A stretch of 20,833 nucleotides of DNA. Source: CF-13 sp036782775. GTDB lineage: Bacteria > Chloroflexota > Dormibacteria > CF-121. The notes under the pieces are model-generated. The model worked only from the letters and a program-made list of their open reading frames with translations, made no database searches and had not been told where the DNA came from. This document shows, one piece after another, positions 7,315-14,410 of the stretch. The stretch spans positions 1 through 20,833 of the forward strand of contig DAIPYJ010000047.1 of NCBI GenBank assembly GCA_036782775.1, read 5' to 3'. The translations under genes and the position numbers were made by a program. The stretch's first letter is position 1; each line of letters opens with the position of its first letter.

Positions 7315-8685
7315 TCAGTCCGGCCCGAGTAGGTGACCGCCCGGCTCTCGCAAATCGACCCGCGCCCCCCGAAGCCAGGTCTCACGAACGACGCCAGACA
7401 ATTGGCGGCCGGCGTACGGCGTAACCGGATGGCGATGGTAGAGCCGCGTCGGATCGACGACGAACGTCGCATCTGGCGCCACGAGTACGAAATCGGCGGC
7501 ATACTCCGGCGCGATCTTCCCCTTTTCCGAGAGACCGGCGAAGTGAGCTGGCCCCTCCGCCATCCAGCGCGCAACATCTATTAAGGAGTGGCCGCGACGG
7601 CGAGCCTCGGTCCAGACGAGGGACAGGCTCAGCTGCAGAGATGAGATGCCGCCCCACGCAGCACCGAAGTTGCCGCTGGTCAGCTGCTTCATCTCGACGG
7701 TGCAGGGGGCGTGATCGGAGGCGATGAAATCGATGGTCCCTGCCTCGAGTCCCTGCCAGAGTTGCTCGCGATTGGCGGCCTCCCGAATCGGCGCCGAACA
7801 TTTGAACAGGGTTGCGCCGTCCTCGATCTCTTCACTGGACAGCGTCAGGTAATGGGGGCAGGTTTCGGTTGTGATGTGAACCCCTGATCGCTTCGCCTCG
7901 GCGATCATTGGAAGAGCATCGGCGCTGGACAGATGAACGACATGGGCACGACCACCGGTCCGGCGCGCGGCATCGATCACGGCAGCGATTGCGCGATTCT
8001 CCATTTCTTTCGGTCGCGAAGCCAGATAATCCGCATACTTTCTCGAGTTGACTTTCGGCACGCCCTCCTCTCCAGGGAGTTCGGCATGGACGAGGAGCGG
8101 CACGTCGAGATCACGCACTTCCGCGAGTGCCTTCTCGAGCTGCGCGACCGAGAGCGGCTCCCAGTCGGGGACGCCAGGATCGATCAAAAACGCCTTGAAG
8201 CCGAGCACGCCGCTCTCTCGGAGCGGCCACATGTCCGAAAGATTGCCGGCCACCGCCCCGCCCCAAAATCCGACATCGATATAACAGCGACCTCGCGCTG
8301 CGGCTCGTTTGATTTCGAGGGACCGTACCGTCGTCGTCGGCGGAAAGCTGTCGATCGGCATGTCGACGAGCGTCGTGATGCCACCGGCGGCGGCAGCCCT
8401 GGTTGCGCTGTCGAACCCTTCCCAATCGGTTCCTGGATCGCAAACGTGAACGTGCGTGTCGACGAGACCCGGGAGTACGACGACGTCGTCCTCAAACTGC
8501 AGCTCGCGGTCGGCGTGGAAGTCAGCGTCCATCGCACCGACCTCAACAATGCGGCCCTCTCTGATGGCGATCGAGGCAGGCGTCTCCTTGCCGTCGTAAA
8601 CGGCCCTCGGGGAGCGGATCACTATGTCAACCCCCCTCCCTGACCCTCCCCCCACTGCGTGGGGGAAGGGGATCGGTTCACTCAC
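7315..8685 (-). CDS. allB: Allantoinase (N-terminus altered by a repeat)
   Basis: Cyclic amidohydrolase that opens allantoin to allantoate in purine catabolism. Metal and catalytic signatures are DTHVH (His78, His80), the Lys to be carboxylated in GFKAFLID (Lys164), LLVHAEL, HVVHLSSA and ASDHAPC. TCPHYLTL, DGATLFKCSAPIR and AWGGISSLQLSLSLVWTEARRRG favour allantoinase over dihydroorotase or hydantoinase. Length is 456 aa. The GTG start at 8685 overlaps the stop of the cyclase-like gene (GTGA), so coupling is likely. Residues about 4-18 (IPFPHAVGGGSGRG) come from a palindromic repeat; relatives begin near Val19-Asp20 (VDIVIRSP), and the catalytic residues sit about 19 positions later than in E. 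coli AllB. An internal GTG giving VIRSP is the alternative start. It is the last gene of an operon. Confidence 0.92.
   Translation of the reverse strand: MSEPIPFPHAVGGGSGRGVDIVIRSPRAVYDGKETPASIAIREGRIVEVGAMDADFHADRELQFEDDVVVLPGLVDTHVHVCDPGTDWEGFDSATRAAAAGGITTLVDMPIDSFPPTTTVRSLEIKRAAARGRCYIDVGFWGGAVAGNLSDMWPLRESGVLGFKAFLIDPGVPDWEPLSVAQLEKALAEVRDLDVPLLVHAELPGEEGVPKVNSRKYADYLASRPKEMENRAIAAVIDAARRTGGRAHVVHLSSADALPMIAEAKRSGVHITTETCPHYLTLSSEEIEDGATLFKCSAPIREAANREQLWQGLEAGTIDFIASDHAPCTVEMKQLTSGNFGAAWGGISSLQLSLSLVWTEARRRGHSLIDVARWMAEGPAHFAGLSEKGKIAPEYAADFVLVAPDATFVVDPTRLYHRHPVTPYAGRQLSGVVRETWLRGARVDLREPGGHLLGPD
8634..8676 (+). repeat. GC-rich palindromic repeat, copy C, at the allB N-terminus
   Basis: A C-rich lead-in is followed by a hairpin with CCCCCAC at 8649-8655 and GTGGGGG at 8659-8665 around a TGC loop, then AAGGGG. 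It has the same architecture and orientation as the copies near 40, 1180 and 12175. It lies just after the allB start codon and is translated in frame on the minus strand. Confidence 0.7.
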
Positions 8686-11330
8686 GTTCTGGTGAGGGTT
8701 GGCTCGAAACGCCGGCGCACGAAGGCAACGGCGTCGTCAACGCTCATCTGCCATCCTTCGTCCCAGCACGCTCGCGTGACCTCTTCGGGTAAGTCGCGGC
8801 GCGCGTCGGCGGCTGGATCGCCCTCGAGCATGGCGCCGAACCCCGGCGGCGGGCCCCCACCGAGCTGCTTACGAATCGCCTGCGCCGCAGCTTCCAAACG
8901 GAGCGCATCCTCGGGATGCCCTTCCCAGTTCGCGATGAACGCTAAATCGTGAAACACCAGCGCGATCCCGGTCGCGTTGCCGGCCTCTCGAAATAAGTCG
9001 AGCGCTTCCAAACCCGCAGAGGCCGCCTCAGGCCAACGGCGCGCGCGGCCGCAGGCGAACGTGAGCCAGATCAAGGTGAAGGCGAGCTGAAGACGGTCGC
9101 CGAGTCGCCGCCAGATACCGACGCTTTCTTCCAGTGTCCTGATGGCGATCTGCCAATTGCCAGCCTGGGCCTGCTCCATGACGAGCATCTGCAAGCCGCG
9201 GGCGACCCCATGCTGATTTCCGGCGGCGCGGAAGAGACTGACGCTCTCCTCGAGCGTTTTCCCCGCCTCCTGGACGTCTCCTCCCGCACCAAGGACGAAG
9301 GCCTGATTGAAGAGCGCTTCTGCCAATCGCGACTGATCCCCGAGCTCGCGCTCGATCTGCAGCGCTTCGGTGTAGTAGCGCCGTGCCGCGGGGTGGTCGA
9401 CCTGCCACCACGCGATCCCTCCGCCTCCGGTGAGCGCCTTGGCCCGGGCGGCGGTTGGGGGCGCACCGGGCTGGGCCAGCACCTCGTCAATCCAGCGCCG
9501 ACCCTCGGAGAGATGCCCGCGCTGGTGCCAGAACCGCCAGAGGGCTCCGGCCCCTTGCTGTGCCAGCTCGAAGCGCTGGGTGTCGACGGCCCAGCGGAGC
9601 GCCGCGCGCACATTGTCCAGTTCGGATTCCCAGTAATCCAGCCATTTCGTCTGGTCGGGCCCGGTGAGCTGTGCCTCAGAATCGATCGCTCGTTCCAGGA
9701 AGTACTCGCAATGCCGCTGCCGGACACTGTCGAGGGCACCCGATTCCGCGAGGCGGTCCTGCCCGAATTCACGGATCGTCTCGAGCATCGAGAAGCGCGG
9801 CTGGCCATGATCGGGATCGAGAACCCTGACGAGTGACTTGTCGAGCAGCGATGCGACGCCGTCGAGCGCATCAAGCGGCGCGTGGTCGAGATCCGTGACG
9901 GCTTCCGCCGCCTCGATCGTCCAGCCGCCGCGGAACACCGATAGCTGGGTGAACAAGCGCCGTTCGTCTTCGGTCAACAGCTCGTAACTCCAGTCGATCG
10001 CACCGCGAAGCGTGCGTTGGCGTTCGGGCAGCGTTCGCGATCGGGATGTCAAGAATGACGTGCTTTGCTGCAGCCGGGAGAGGATCTGCTCTGGAGGCAA
10101 CACTTTCACCCGACTGGCGGCCAACTCGATCGCGAGCGGCAAGCCGTCGAGGCGCGTCGCGATCCCGGCAATCGCCGGCGCATTCTCCGGCGTGAGCCGA
10201 AACCGCGGCTCGACTGCGGCGGCGCGGTCGAGGAAGAGACGGATCGCGGGTGACCGTTTCAAGATTTCGGGATCGGATGATTGCTGGGCATCCGGAAGCG
10301 CCATGGGCGGCACTTCGTATTCACGCTCGCCGCGTAGGGCGAGGACGACGCGCGAGGTGATCAGGATCTTCAAGCCGGCTGCCGCTGTCAGCAGCTCCTC
10401 GACCACTGGGGCTGCGGCGGTAATCTGCTCGAAGTTGTCAAGGACGAGCAGCATGGCTTTGCTGCCGAGGTTGTGCTTGAGCGTGTCGAGGATCGGGACG
10501 CCTCCTTCTTCCTGCACGCCGAGCGCCTTTGCGATCACCGCCGGAACGAGCACCGGGTCCGTGATGGCTGAAAGGTCGACAAAGAAGGTGCCGTCGGGAT
10601 AGTCGGCCAGCGTTTCCGCCGCCAGTTGCAGGGCAAGCCGGGTCTTGCCTGTCCCGCCCGCGCCCGTCAGCGTCAGCAGGCGCGTCGTGGTCATCAGCTG
10701 CTTGGTCTCCTCGAGCTGAGCGTCGCGGCCGATGAATGGCGTCAGCTGGATCGGGAGATTATTCGGCCTGGCATCGAGCGTGCGTAGGGGCGGGAAGTCG
10801 GCTGGCAAGCCTTCGACCACGACGTCATAGAGATGCTCGGGATTGACGATGTCCTTCAGATGGTGCTCGCCGAGATCGCGAAGGCGGCACCCCGGTGGCA
10901 ATGCCTGGGCGACCAGCGCCTCGGTCGCCGCCGAAATCACGATCTCTCCGCCGTGGGCGGCAGCGGCGATGCGGGCGGCGCGATGCACGTCCATGCCGAC
11001 GTAATCCGGTCCGCTGAGGACGCCCTCTCCGGTATGGATGCCGATACGAACGCGCACGTTGGCTGCCGGAGGCCACTGATGGTCGGCAAGCCGTCGCTGA
11101 ATCGCAACCGCGGCACCGACGGCGCCGGGTGCATCCCGGAAGGCGACGAAGAAGGAATCGCCCTCGGTTCGCACCTCTCCGCCGCCCTCTCGCGTGATCG
11201 CGCTGCGAACGATCTCTTTATGGGCGTTGAGCACCGCGGCATAGCCTTCGCGCAGCTCGCGAAGCATGCGCGTCGAGCCTTCGATGTCGCTGAAGAAGAA
11301 GGTGACGGTCCCGGTCGGCAAGTTACTCAT
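8682..11330 (-). CDS. Cyclase-homology / STAND ATPase / helical-repeat regulator
   Basis: A protein of 882 aa in three parts. Residues 1-170 form a class III nucleotide cyclase-like domain with FFFSDIEGST and both metal-site aspartates (Asp15, and Asp58 in TEGDSFF). The usual substrate-selecting Lys position reads Arg54, and the transition-state Asn position reads His116 in GMDVHRAAR, so catalytic activity is doubtful. Residues about 195-520 form an NB-ARC/AfsR-like ATPase with the P-loop GAGGTGKT (223-230), Walker B LLVLDNFEQ and GLPLAIELAASR. The rest is a TPR-like alpha-helical array (WRFWHQRGHLSEGRRWIDE and later repeats). There is no DNA-binding domain at the C-terminus. It starts 12 bp after the SDR stop and overlaps allB by 4 nt, so it is the middle gene of an operon. 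It probably senses a ligand or protein partner. Confidence 0.9.
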   Translation of the reverse strand: MSNLPTGTVTFFFSDIEGSTRMLRELREGYAAVLNAHKEIVRSAITREGGGEVRTEGDSFFVAFRDAPGAVGAAVAIQRRLADHQWPPAANVRVRIGIHTGEGVLSGPDYVGMDVHRAARIAAAAHGGEIVISAATEALVAQALPPGCRLRDLGEHHLKDIVNPEHLYDVVVEGLPADFPPLRTLDARPNNLPIQLTPFIGRDAQLEETKQLMTTTRLLTLTGAGGTGKTRLALQLAAETLADYPDGTFFVDLSAITDPVLVPAVIAKALGVQEEGGVPILDTLKHNLGSKAMLLVLDNFEQITAAAPVVEELLTAAAGLKILITSRVVLALRGEREYEVPPMALPDAQQSSDPEILKRSPAIRLFLDRAAAVEPRFRLTPENAPAIAGIATRLDGLPLAIELAASRVKVLPPEQILSRLQQSTSFLTSRSRTLPERQRTLRGAIDWSYELLTEDERRLFTQLSVFRGGWTIEAAEAVTDLDHAPLDALDGVASLLDKSLVRVLDPDHGQPRFSMLETIREFGQDRLAESGALDSVRQRHCEYFLERAIDSEAQLTGPDQTKWLDYWESELDNVRAALRWAVDTQRFELAQQGAGALWRFWHQRGHLSEGRRWIDEVLAQPGAPPTAARAKALTGGGGIAWWQVDHPAARRYYTEALQIERELGDQSRLAEALFNQAFVLGAGGDVQEAGKTLEESVSLFRAAGNQHGVARGLQMLVMEQAQAGNWQIAIRTLEESVGIWRRLGDRLQLAFTLIWLTFACGRARRWPEAASAGLEALDLFREAGNATGIALVFHDLAFIANWEGHPEDALRLEAAAQAIRKQLGGGPPPGFGAMLEGDPAADARRDLPEEVTRACWDEGWQMSVDDAVAFVRRRFEPTLTRT

Positions 11331-11342
11331 CCGATCCGAGCC

Positions 11343-12128
11343 TCACCGCGTTGGAATCGCTCCGTAGGTGAGGTTGATGGCCGCGCCCGTCATGCCCCTG
11401 GCGGCGTCGGATGCGACCCAGGCGGCCGCGGCGCCGACATCGGCGAGCGTGGTCAGCGCCCGCAGCATCGTCCGGTCGCGATTCACCTTGATCAGTTGCT
11501 CGCGGGTCATCGGGGCCCCCGTGCCATATGCCGGCTGAACATCCGATTTCAGCGCTTCCGGGATACCGGTCGTCAGCAGCCAGACCACACGGACACCAAG
11601 CGGTCCCAGTTCCGTCGCCCACTGACGCCATTGGCTCTCCATGGTGTCAAAGGTCACCCCCGTGCCGCCCACCTCGGGAATCGACTGCCGTGCCGTGGTG
11701 GCGGTAATTCCGATGATCACCCCCGAGCGGCGTTGCGTCATGTGCCGGGCAGCGGCTCTGGTAATCAGGAACTGGGCGCGAGTCGCGGTCGTGATCGGCC
11801 GCATGAAATCGTCGATCGGCATCGCGAGCAGCGGCGTGCCGTGGACATCGCCGTGCGGGATGGCGGTAAAGCAGATGTCGACGCCCCCGGCGGTGGCGAC
11901 GACCGACTCGAAATGTTTGTCGACCGCTCCTTCGTCGAGCGCGTCGACGAGCGCCACCTCTGCGGCGCCGCCGGCTCGAGCAATCTCGCGCGCGACGGCA
12001 TCGAGCCGCTGACGCGTTCGGCCGGCAAGGAACACGCGGGCGCCCTCAGCCGCGAAGGCGCGCGCGACCGCACCGCCGATGGTTCCCCCGCCGCCGTAGA
12101 CGACGGCGACCTTCTTCTCGAGGAGCAT
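11343..12128 (-). CDS. SDR-family protein lacking the Tyr-x-x-x-Lys catalytic motif
   Basis: Short-chain dehydrogenase/reductase fold of 261 aa. The N-terminal nucleotide motif is VVYGGGGTIGGAVA with Arg in LAGRTRQR, and the C-terminus (MTGAAINLTYGA) has the normal SDR form. Where an SDR has YxxxK about 17 residues before the conserved ELGP, this protein has GGTGVTFDTMESQWRQWATELGP with neither Tyr nor Lys. A clade of SDRs with PxVGGxG at this place is known, so the loss may be ancestral, but standard proton relay chemistry is not expected. It may be a non-catalytic binder or an enzyme with another mechanism. It is the first gene of the operon with the STAND regulator and allantoinase. ATG 12128 is the start, with a G-rich stretch just upstream. 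Confidence 0.82.
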   Translation of the reverse strand: MLLEKKVAVVYGGGGTIGGAVARAFAAEGARVFLAGRTRQRLDAVAREIARAGGAAEVALVDALDEGAVDKHFESVVATAGGVDICFTAIPHGDVHGTPLLAMPIDDFMRPITTATRAQFLITRAAARHMTQRRSGVIIGITATTARQSIPEVGGTGVTFDTMESQWRQWATELGPLGVRVVWLLTTGIPEALKSDVQPAYGTGAPMTREQLIKVNRDRTMLRALTTLADVGAAAAWVASDAARGMTGAAINLTYGAIPTR

Positions 12129-12149
12129 CCCCCGAAAAGGGTACCCGGC

Positions 12150-12190
12150 CCCCCACCCTACCCTCCCCCCGGCCGGCCGGGGGGAGGGAA
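12150..12190 (+). repeat. GC-rich palindromic repeat, copy D, intergenic
   Basis: A C-rich lead-in (CCCCCCACCCTA) is followed by a perfect 28-bp palindrome at 12161-12188: arm CCCTCCCCCC, centre GGCCGGCC, arm GGGGGGAGGG. It lies between the lipoprotein stop and the SDR start. No T-run follows on either strand, so it is not a classical intrinsic terminator, although the hairpin could still slow or end transcription. Confidence 0.8.
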
Positions 12191-12209
12191 ATCTGGATCA
12201 GGCCATTAC

Positions 12210-12854
12210 CTACTGGCAGCCGTCTCCGTCGCTGGGACCGCCGTTGTTGTCGCCGTCGTGATCGCCGCCATTCGCGCCCGGAATGCAGCTGGTCGGCGCC
12301 GGCGTTGGACGCCTGGTCGGCATCGGAGTCGGACGGTCGGTCGGGCGCACCGTCGGGGCTGGAGCAGCCGGCGCCTGGGTGGGGGCGACGGTCGGCGTCG
12401 GCGTCGGCGTATCCTCCATCAGCGAGGTGCTGGCCACGAACCACTTGCCGAGGACGCCCTGGCCGTTGGTGTCGCCCGGCGCCTTGTCACCGCTGAAGGT
12501 GTAGAGCGGCCAATCGCTGTAGGTCACCTGCCGGCTGTTGTCGCGCGGAATCGTGGTCAGCGTGCCGGGCAGTGTTTCGTTGGTCATCAGCAGGCCGGAT
12601 GGATCGAGTAACGGGGGCCAGATGGTGGCGCACTGGCCGGTGCAGGCGATGTGCGAATCGTGCTCGGGCGTGAAGTAGTAGAGGGTGTGACCGGAGGCGT
12701 CGGTTAGAAACGACCCGAGCGAAGCGTTGGATGCGACTTTGATCATGGCGGGCGCCTTGCTCGGATTCAAATGGGGCGGCCTGCCGGCACTCGCCACCTG
12801 ACCGCAGGCCGCCAGCGCGAGCGCGCAAAGCATTGCAAGCAGGGTTCGTTTCAT
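12210..12854 (-). CDS. COG4315-type lipoprotein with Pro/Thr stalk and Asp/Gly tail
   Basis: Exported lipoprotein of 214 aa. The signal peptide MKRTLLAMLCALALAAC has the lipobox LAAC with Cys17. Two copies of the secreted repeat of unknown function follow: LTDASGHTLYYFTPEHDS...CTGQCATIWPPLL (about 50-85), and WPLYTFSGDKAPGDTNGQGVLGKWFVAS (about 118-146). A low-complexity Pro/Thr/Ala stretch (about 150-190) follows, then a tail rich in Asp, Asn and Gly (GGDHDGDNNGGPSDGDG) that looks like a Ca-binding loop series. AGGAG lies seven bases before the ATG. The biochemical role of the family is not known. The tail and stalk suggest display away from the membrane. Confidence 0.88.
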   Translation of the reverse strand: MKRTLLAMLCALALAACGQVASAGRPPHLNPSKAPAMIKVASNASLGSFLTDASGHTLYYFTPEHDSHIACTGQCATIWPPLLDPSGLLMTNETLPGTLTTIPRDNSRQVTYSDWPLYTFSGDKAPGDTNGQGVLGKWFVASTSLMEDTPTPTPTVAPTQAPAAPAPTVRPTDRPTPMPTRRPTPAPTSCIPGANGGDHDGDNNGGPSDGDGCQ

Positions 12855-12893
12855 GGCTGAGCTCCTGATCGAGTGATGAGCGTCGGGTCAGGG

Positions 12894-12903
12894 ACGACGT
12901 CGT
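12894..12903. promoter_or_regulatory. 10-bp perfect palindrome upstream of the lipoprotein gene
   Basis: ACGACGTCGT lies 40 bp upstream of the lipoprotein start. On the minus strand a TTGCGG hexamer near 12940 and TAACTT about 18 bp further on could form a promoter just upstream of it, which would put the palindrome in an operator position. Weak evidence. Confidence 0.22.
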
Positions 12904-12986
12904 GCGGTGGAAGTTACGGGCGTGTGTTACAGAACCGCAAAAATCCCTTCCGACGGTTCACCGGAGCCACCAAAACGATCGCGCGC

Positions 12987-13010
12987 CACACGCCGGCTAA
13001 ATGGCGTGTG
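12987..13010 (-). terminator. Hairpin downstream of the Cys-pair small protein gene
   Basis: Perfect 8-bp stem CACACGCC (12987-12994) / GGCGTGTG (13003-13010) with an 8-base loop, starting 5 bp after the stop of the 57-aa gene. On the minus strand a TTTT run occurs about nine bases after the stem, so as an intrinsic terminator it is imperfect. Confidence 0.45.
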
Positions 13011-13015
13011 CCTGG

Positions 13016-13189
13016 TTAGCTCGCGCCGGCCTTCGCCATTCGCTCTCTAGCCTTCTGCTGCCCGTCGGCCGGAAGATCTTTTAGCTGCTTGCCCTGCGGC
13101 TGGCAGCAATGGCCGCCTTCAGCGGCGTGCTCTGACCAGGTGCGGCCGTCGCAGCACCATCCCTTGCTGGTATCGAGTTTCTCAGCCAT
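13016..13189 (-). CDS. Small protein with two Cys-Cys pairs, function unknown
   Basis: A 57-aa soluble protein. Residues about 11-30 hold WCCDGRTWSEHAAEGGHCCQ, that is two vicinal Cys pairs plus His residues, followed by a Lys/Gln/Glu-rich helical tail. The Cys/His spacing suggests metal or redox binding, but no named family is recognised. ATG 13189 is chosen because AGGAGGT lies about six bases upstream; the in-frame ATG at 13225 would place this ribosome site inside the gene. A hairpin follows the stop. It is divergent from the Ser-rich lipoprotein. Coding status rests on the strong ribosome site and the non-random composition. Confidence 0.72.
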   Translation of the reverse strand: MAEKLDTSKGWCCDGRTWSEHAAEGGHCCQPQGKQLKDLPADGQQKARERMAKAGAS

Positions 13190-13250
13190 TCCATTACCTC
13201 CTGTCTGTAAAGCCCACGTAATCAATCTATATCCAGGATCGCAAATCGGG

Positions 13251-13264
13251 CTGGTTGTAACCAG
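13251..13264. promoter_or_regulatory. Inverted repeat in the divergent 114-bp region
   Basis: CTGGTT (13251-13256) and AACCAG (13259-13264) form a perfect 6-bp inverted repeat with a 2-base centre, between the divergent Cys-pair gene and the Ser-rich lipoprotein gene. It is placed where an operator serving either gene could lie. Confidence 0.25.
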
Positions 13265-13303
13265 GGGGCGTAAACCTGCATGGAGGGAGGTTAGGAGGCT
13301 GCA

Positions 13304-13513
13304 ATGAATTTCATCGACCGACGCGATGGGCTGAAGCTGGGGATGGGCGCCGTCGCGACCGCGCTTCTGCTCGCGCTCGCCTCATGTGGAGGCACCACCG
13401 GCAGCCAGGGCTCATCGTCCGGATCCTCCTCCAGCAGCGCACCAAGCACGAGCTCGAGTACCGCACCGAGCACCAGCTCGAGCAGCGGCGGCGGCGGAAG
13501 CGGCTGGGGCTAA
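13304..13513 (+). CDS. Small Ser/Gly-rich lipoprotein
   Basis: A 69-aa exported lipoprotein. An Arg/Lys-containing N-terminus is followed by the hydrophobic stretch GAVATALLLALASC with lipobox LASC and Cys28. The mature part is about 41 residues of almost only Ser, Gly, Thr, Ala and Pro. AGGAGG lies five bases before the ATG, and the codon phase fits a signal peptide, so it is likely real although no domain exists. It may act as a surface tether or be a vestige of a larger cell-surface protein. It ends 23 bp from the convergent amidohydrolase gene. Confidence 0.7.
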   Translation: MNFIDRRDGLKLGMGAVATALLLALASCGGTTGSQGSSSGSSSSSAPSTSSSTAPSTSSSSGGGGSGWG

Positions 13514-13536
13514 GCCGTTCGTCTCGAGTCGCCGCG

Positions 13537-14403
13537 CTAGCTGTCCAACCGGAGCAGCCGAACAGCGTTTTTCAACATCACCTTCTGTTTGGTTTCCTCG
13601 GATAACCCCAGCGCGTTGAATTCTTCCTCCCATCGGTCGACCGTCAGCAATGGCCAGTCCGTCCCGAAGAGCGCCTTGTCCGACAGCATGGTGCGGACGT
13701 ACTGCACCAGCACCGCGGGAAAGTACTTTGGCGCCCATCCGCTCAGATCTATGTAGACGTTGCCTTTGTGAACCGCAATCGCAAGCAGCTCTTCGGTCCA
13801 CGGCCACCCCGGATGCGCGCCGATGATTCGTAGCTCGGGAAAATCGGCGGCGACATCATCCACGTGGATCGGACGCGAGTACTTCAGCTTGAGTCCCATC
13901 CCGCCGGGGGCACCAGCGGCGATCCCGGTCGTGCCCATGTGGAAAAGGCAGACCAGACCGAGTTTCTGGGCCGCTTCATAGATCGGGTAATAGCGCGCCT
14001 CGTCGGGGAAGAACCCCTGGACCGACTGCTGGAACTTCAGGCCGCGCAGGCCCAGCTCGTGGCAGCGATGGACCTCCTCGACACACCAGGCGCTGTCCAG
14101 CAGCGGGTCGACGGCGCCGAAACCGATGAAGACGTCGGGATGGTCTTTCGCCGCCCGAGCGATCGAGTCATTTGGGATCGCCGGCAGCCGCGTGTTCGTC
14201 CTCGCGTCCTTGCCCAACAGCACCGCCATCATCTGACGGTCGCGATACATCTGCGCCGTTTGCGCGATCGGCACCTCGTCCGGGGTTGCGGCCCTGAAAT
14301 GCTGCTTGGCCCACTGCAGATAGTCGCCACCTGAGGCGATCGCCTCTTCGTGATTCGGGTGCACGTGAACGTCGATCGCCCTGATTCCCGGCGGCAGTTT
14401 CAC
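13537..14403 (-). CDS. Amidohydrolase_2 family protein (ACMSD-like metal hydrolase or decarboxylase)
   Basis: TIM-barrel metal enzyme of 288 aa (COG2159/PF04909-like). Metal ligands: HxH in IDVHVHPNH (His13, His15), His in LGLVCLFHMGTTG, His in RIIGAHPGWPWTEELL and Asp in LFGTDWPLL. The family contains decarboxylases of aromatic and related acids as well as hydrolases; the substrate is not readable here. The start is GTG 14403, seven bases after the CoA-ligase stop, placing the HxH motif at the usual N-terminal position. Longer in-frame extensions overlap the ligase and look unlike protein of this family. It is the third gene of the lyase / CoA-ligase / amidohydrolase operon. Confidence 0.86.
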   Translation of the reverse strand: MKLPPGIRAIDVHVHPNHEEAIASGGDYLQWAKQHFRAATPDEVPIAQTAQMYRDRQMMAVLLGKDARTNTRLPAIPNDSIARAAKDHPDVFIGFGAVDPLLDSAWCVEEVHRCHELGLRGLKFQQSVQGFFPDEARYYPIYEAAQKLGLVCLFHMGTTGIAAGAPGGMGLKLKYSRPIHVDDVAADFPELRIIGAHPGWPWTEELLAIAVHKGNVYIDLSGWAPKYFPAVLVQYVRTMLSDKALFGTDWPLLTVDRWEEEFNALGLSEETKQKVMLKNAVRLLRLDS

Positions 14404-14410
14404 CCGAAGA

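Noticed and set aside
10833..12611. 592-codon open frame on the plus strand
   Set aside because: It is antisense to the STAND regulator, SDR and lipoprotein genes, has Arg/Gly/His-rich composition and no domain; it is a shadow of GC-rich codon bias.
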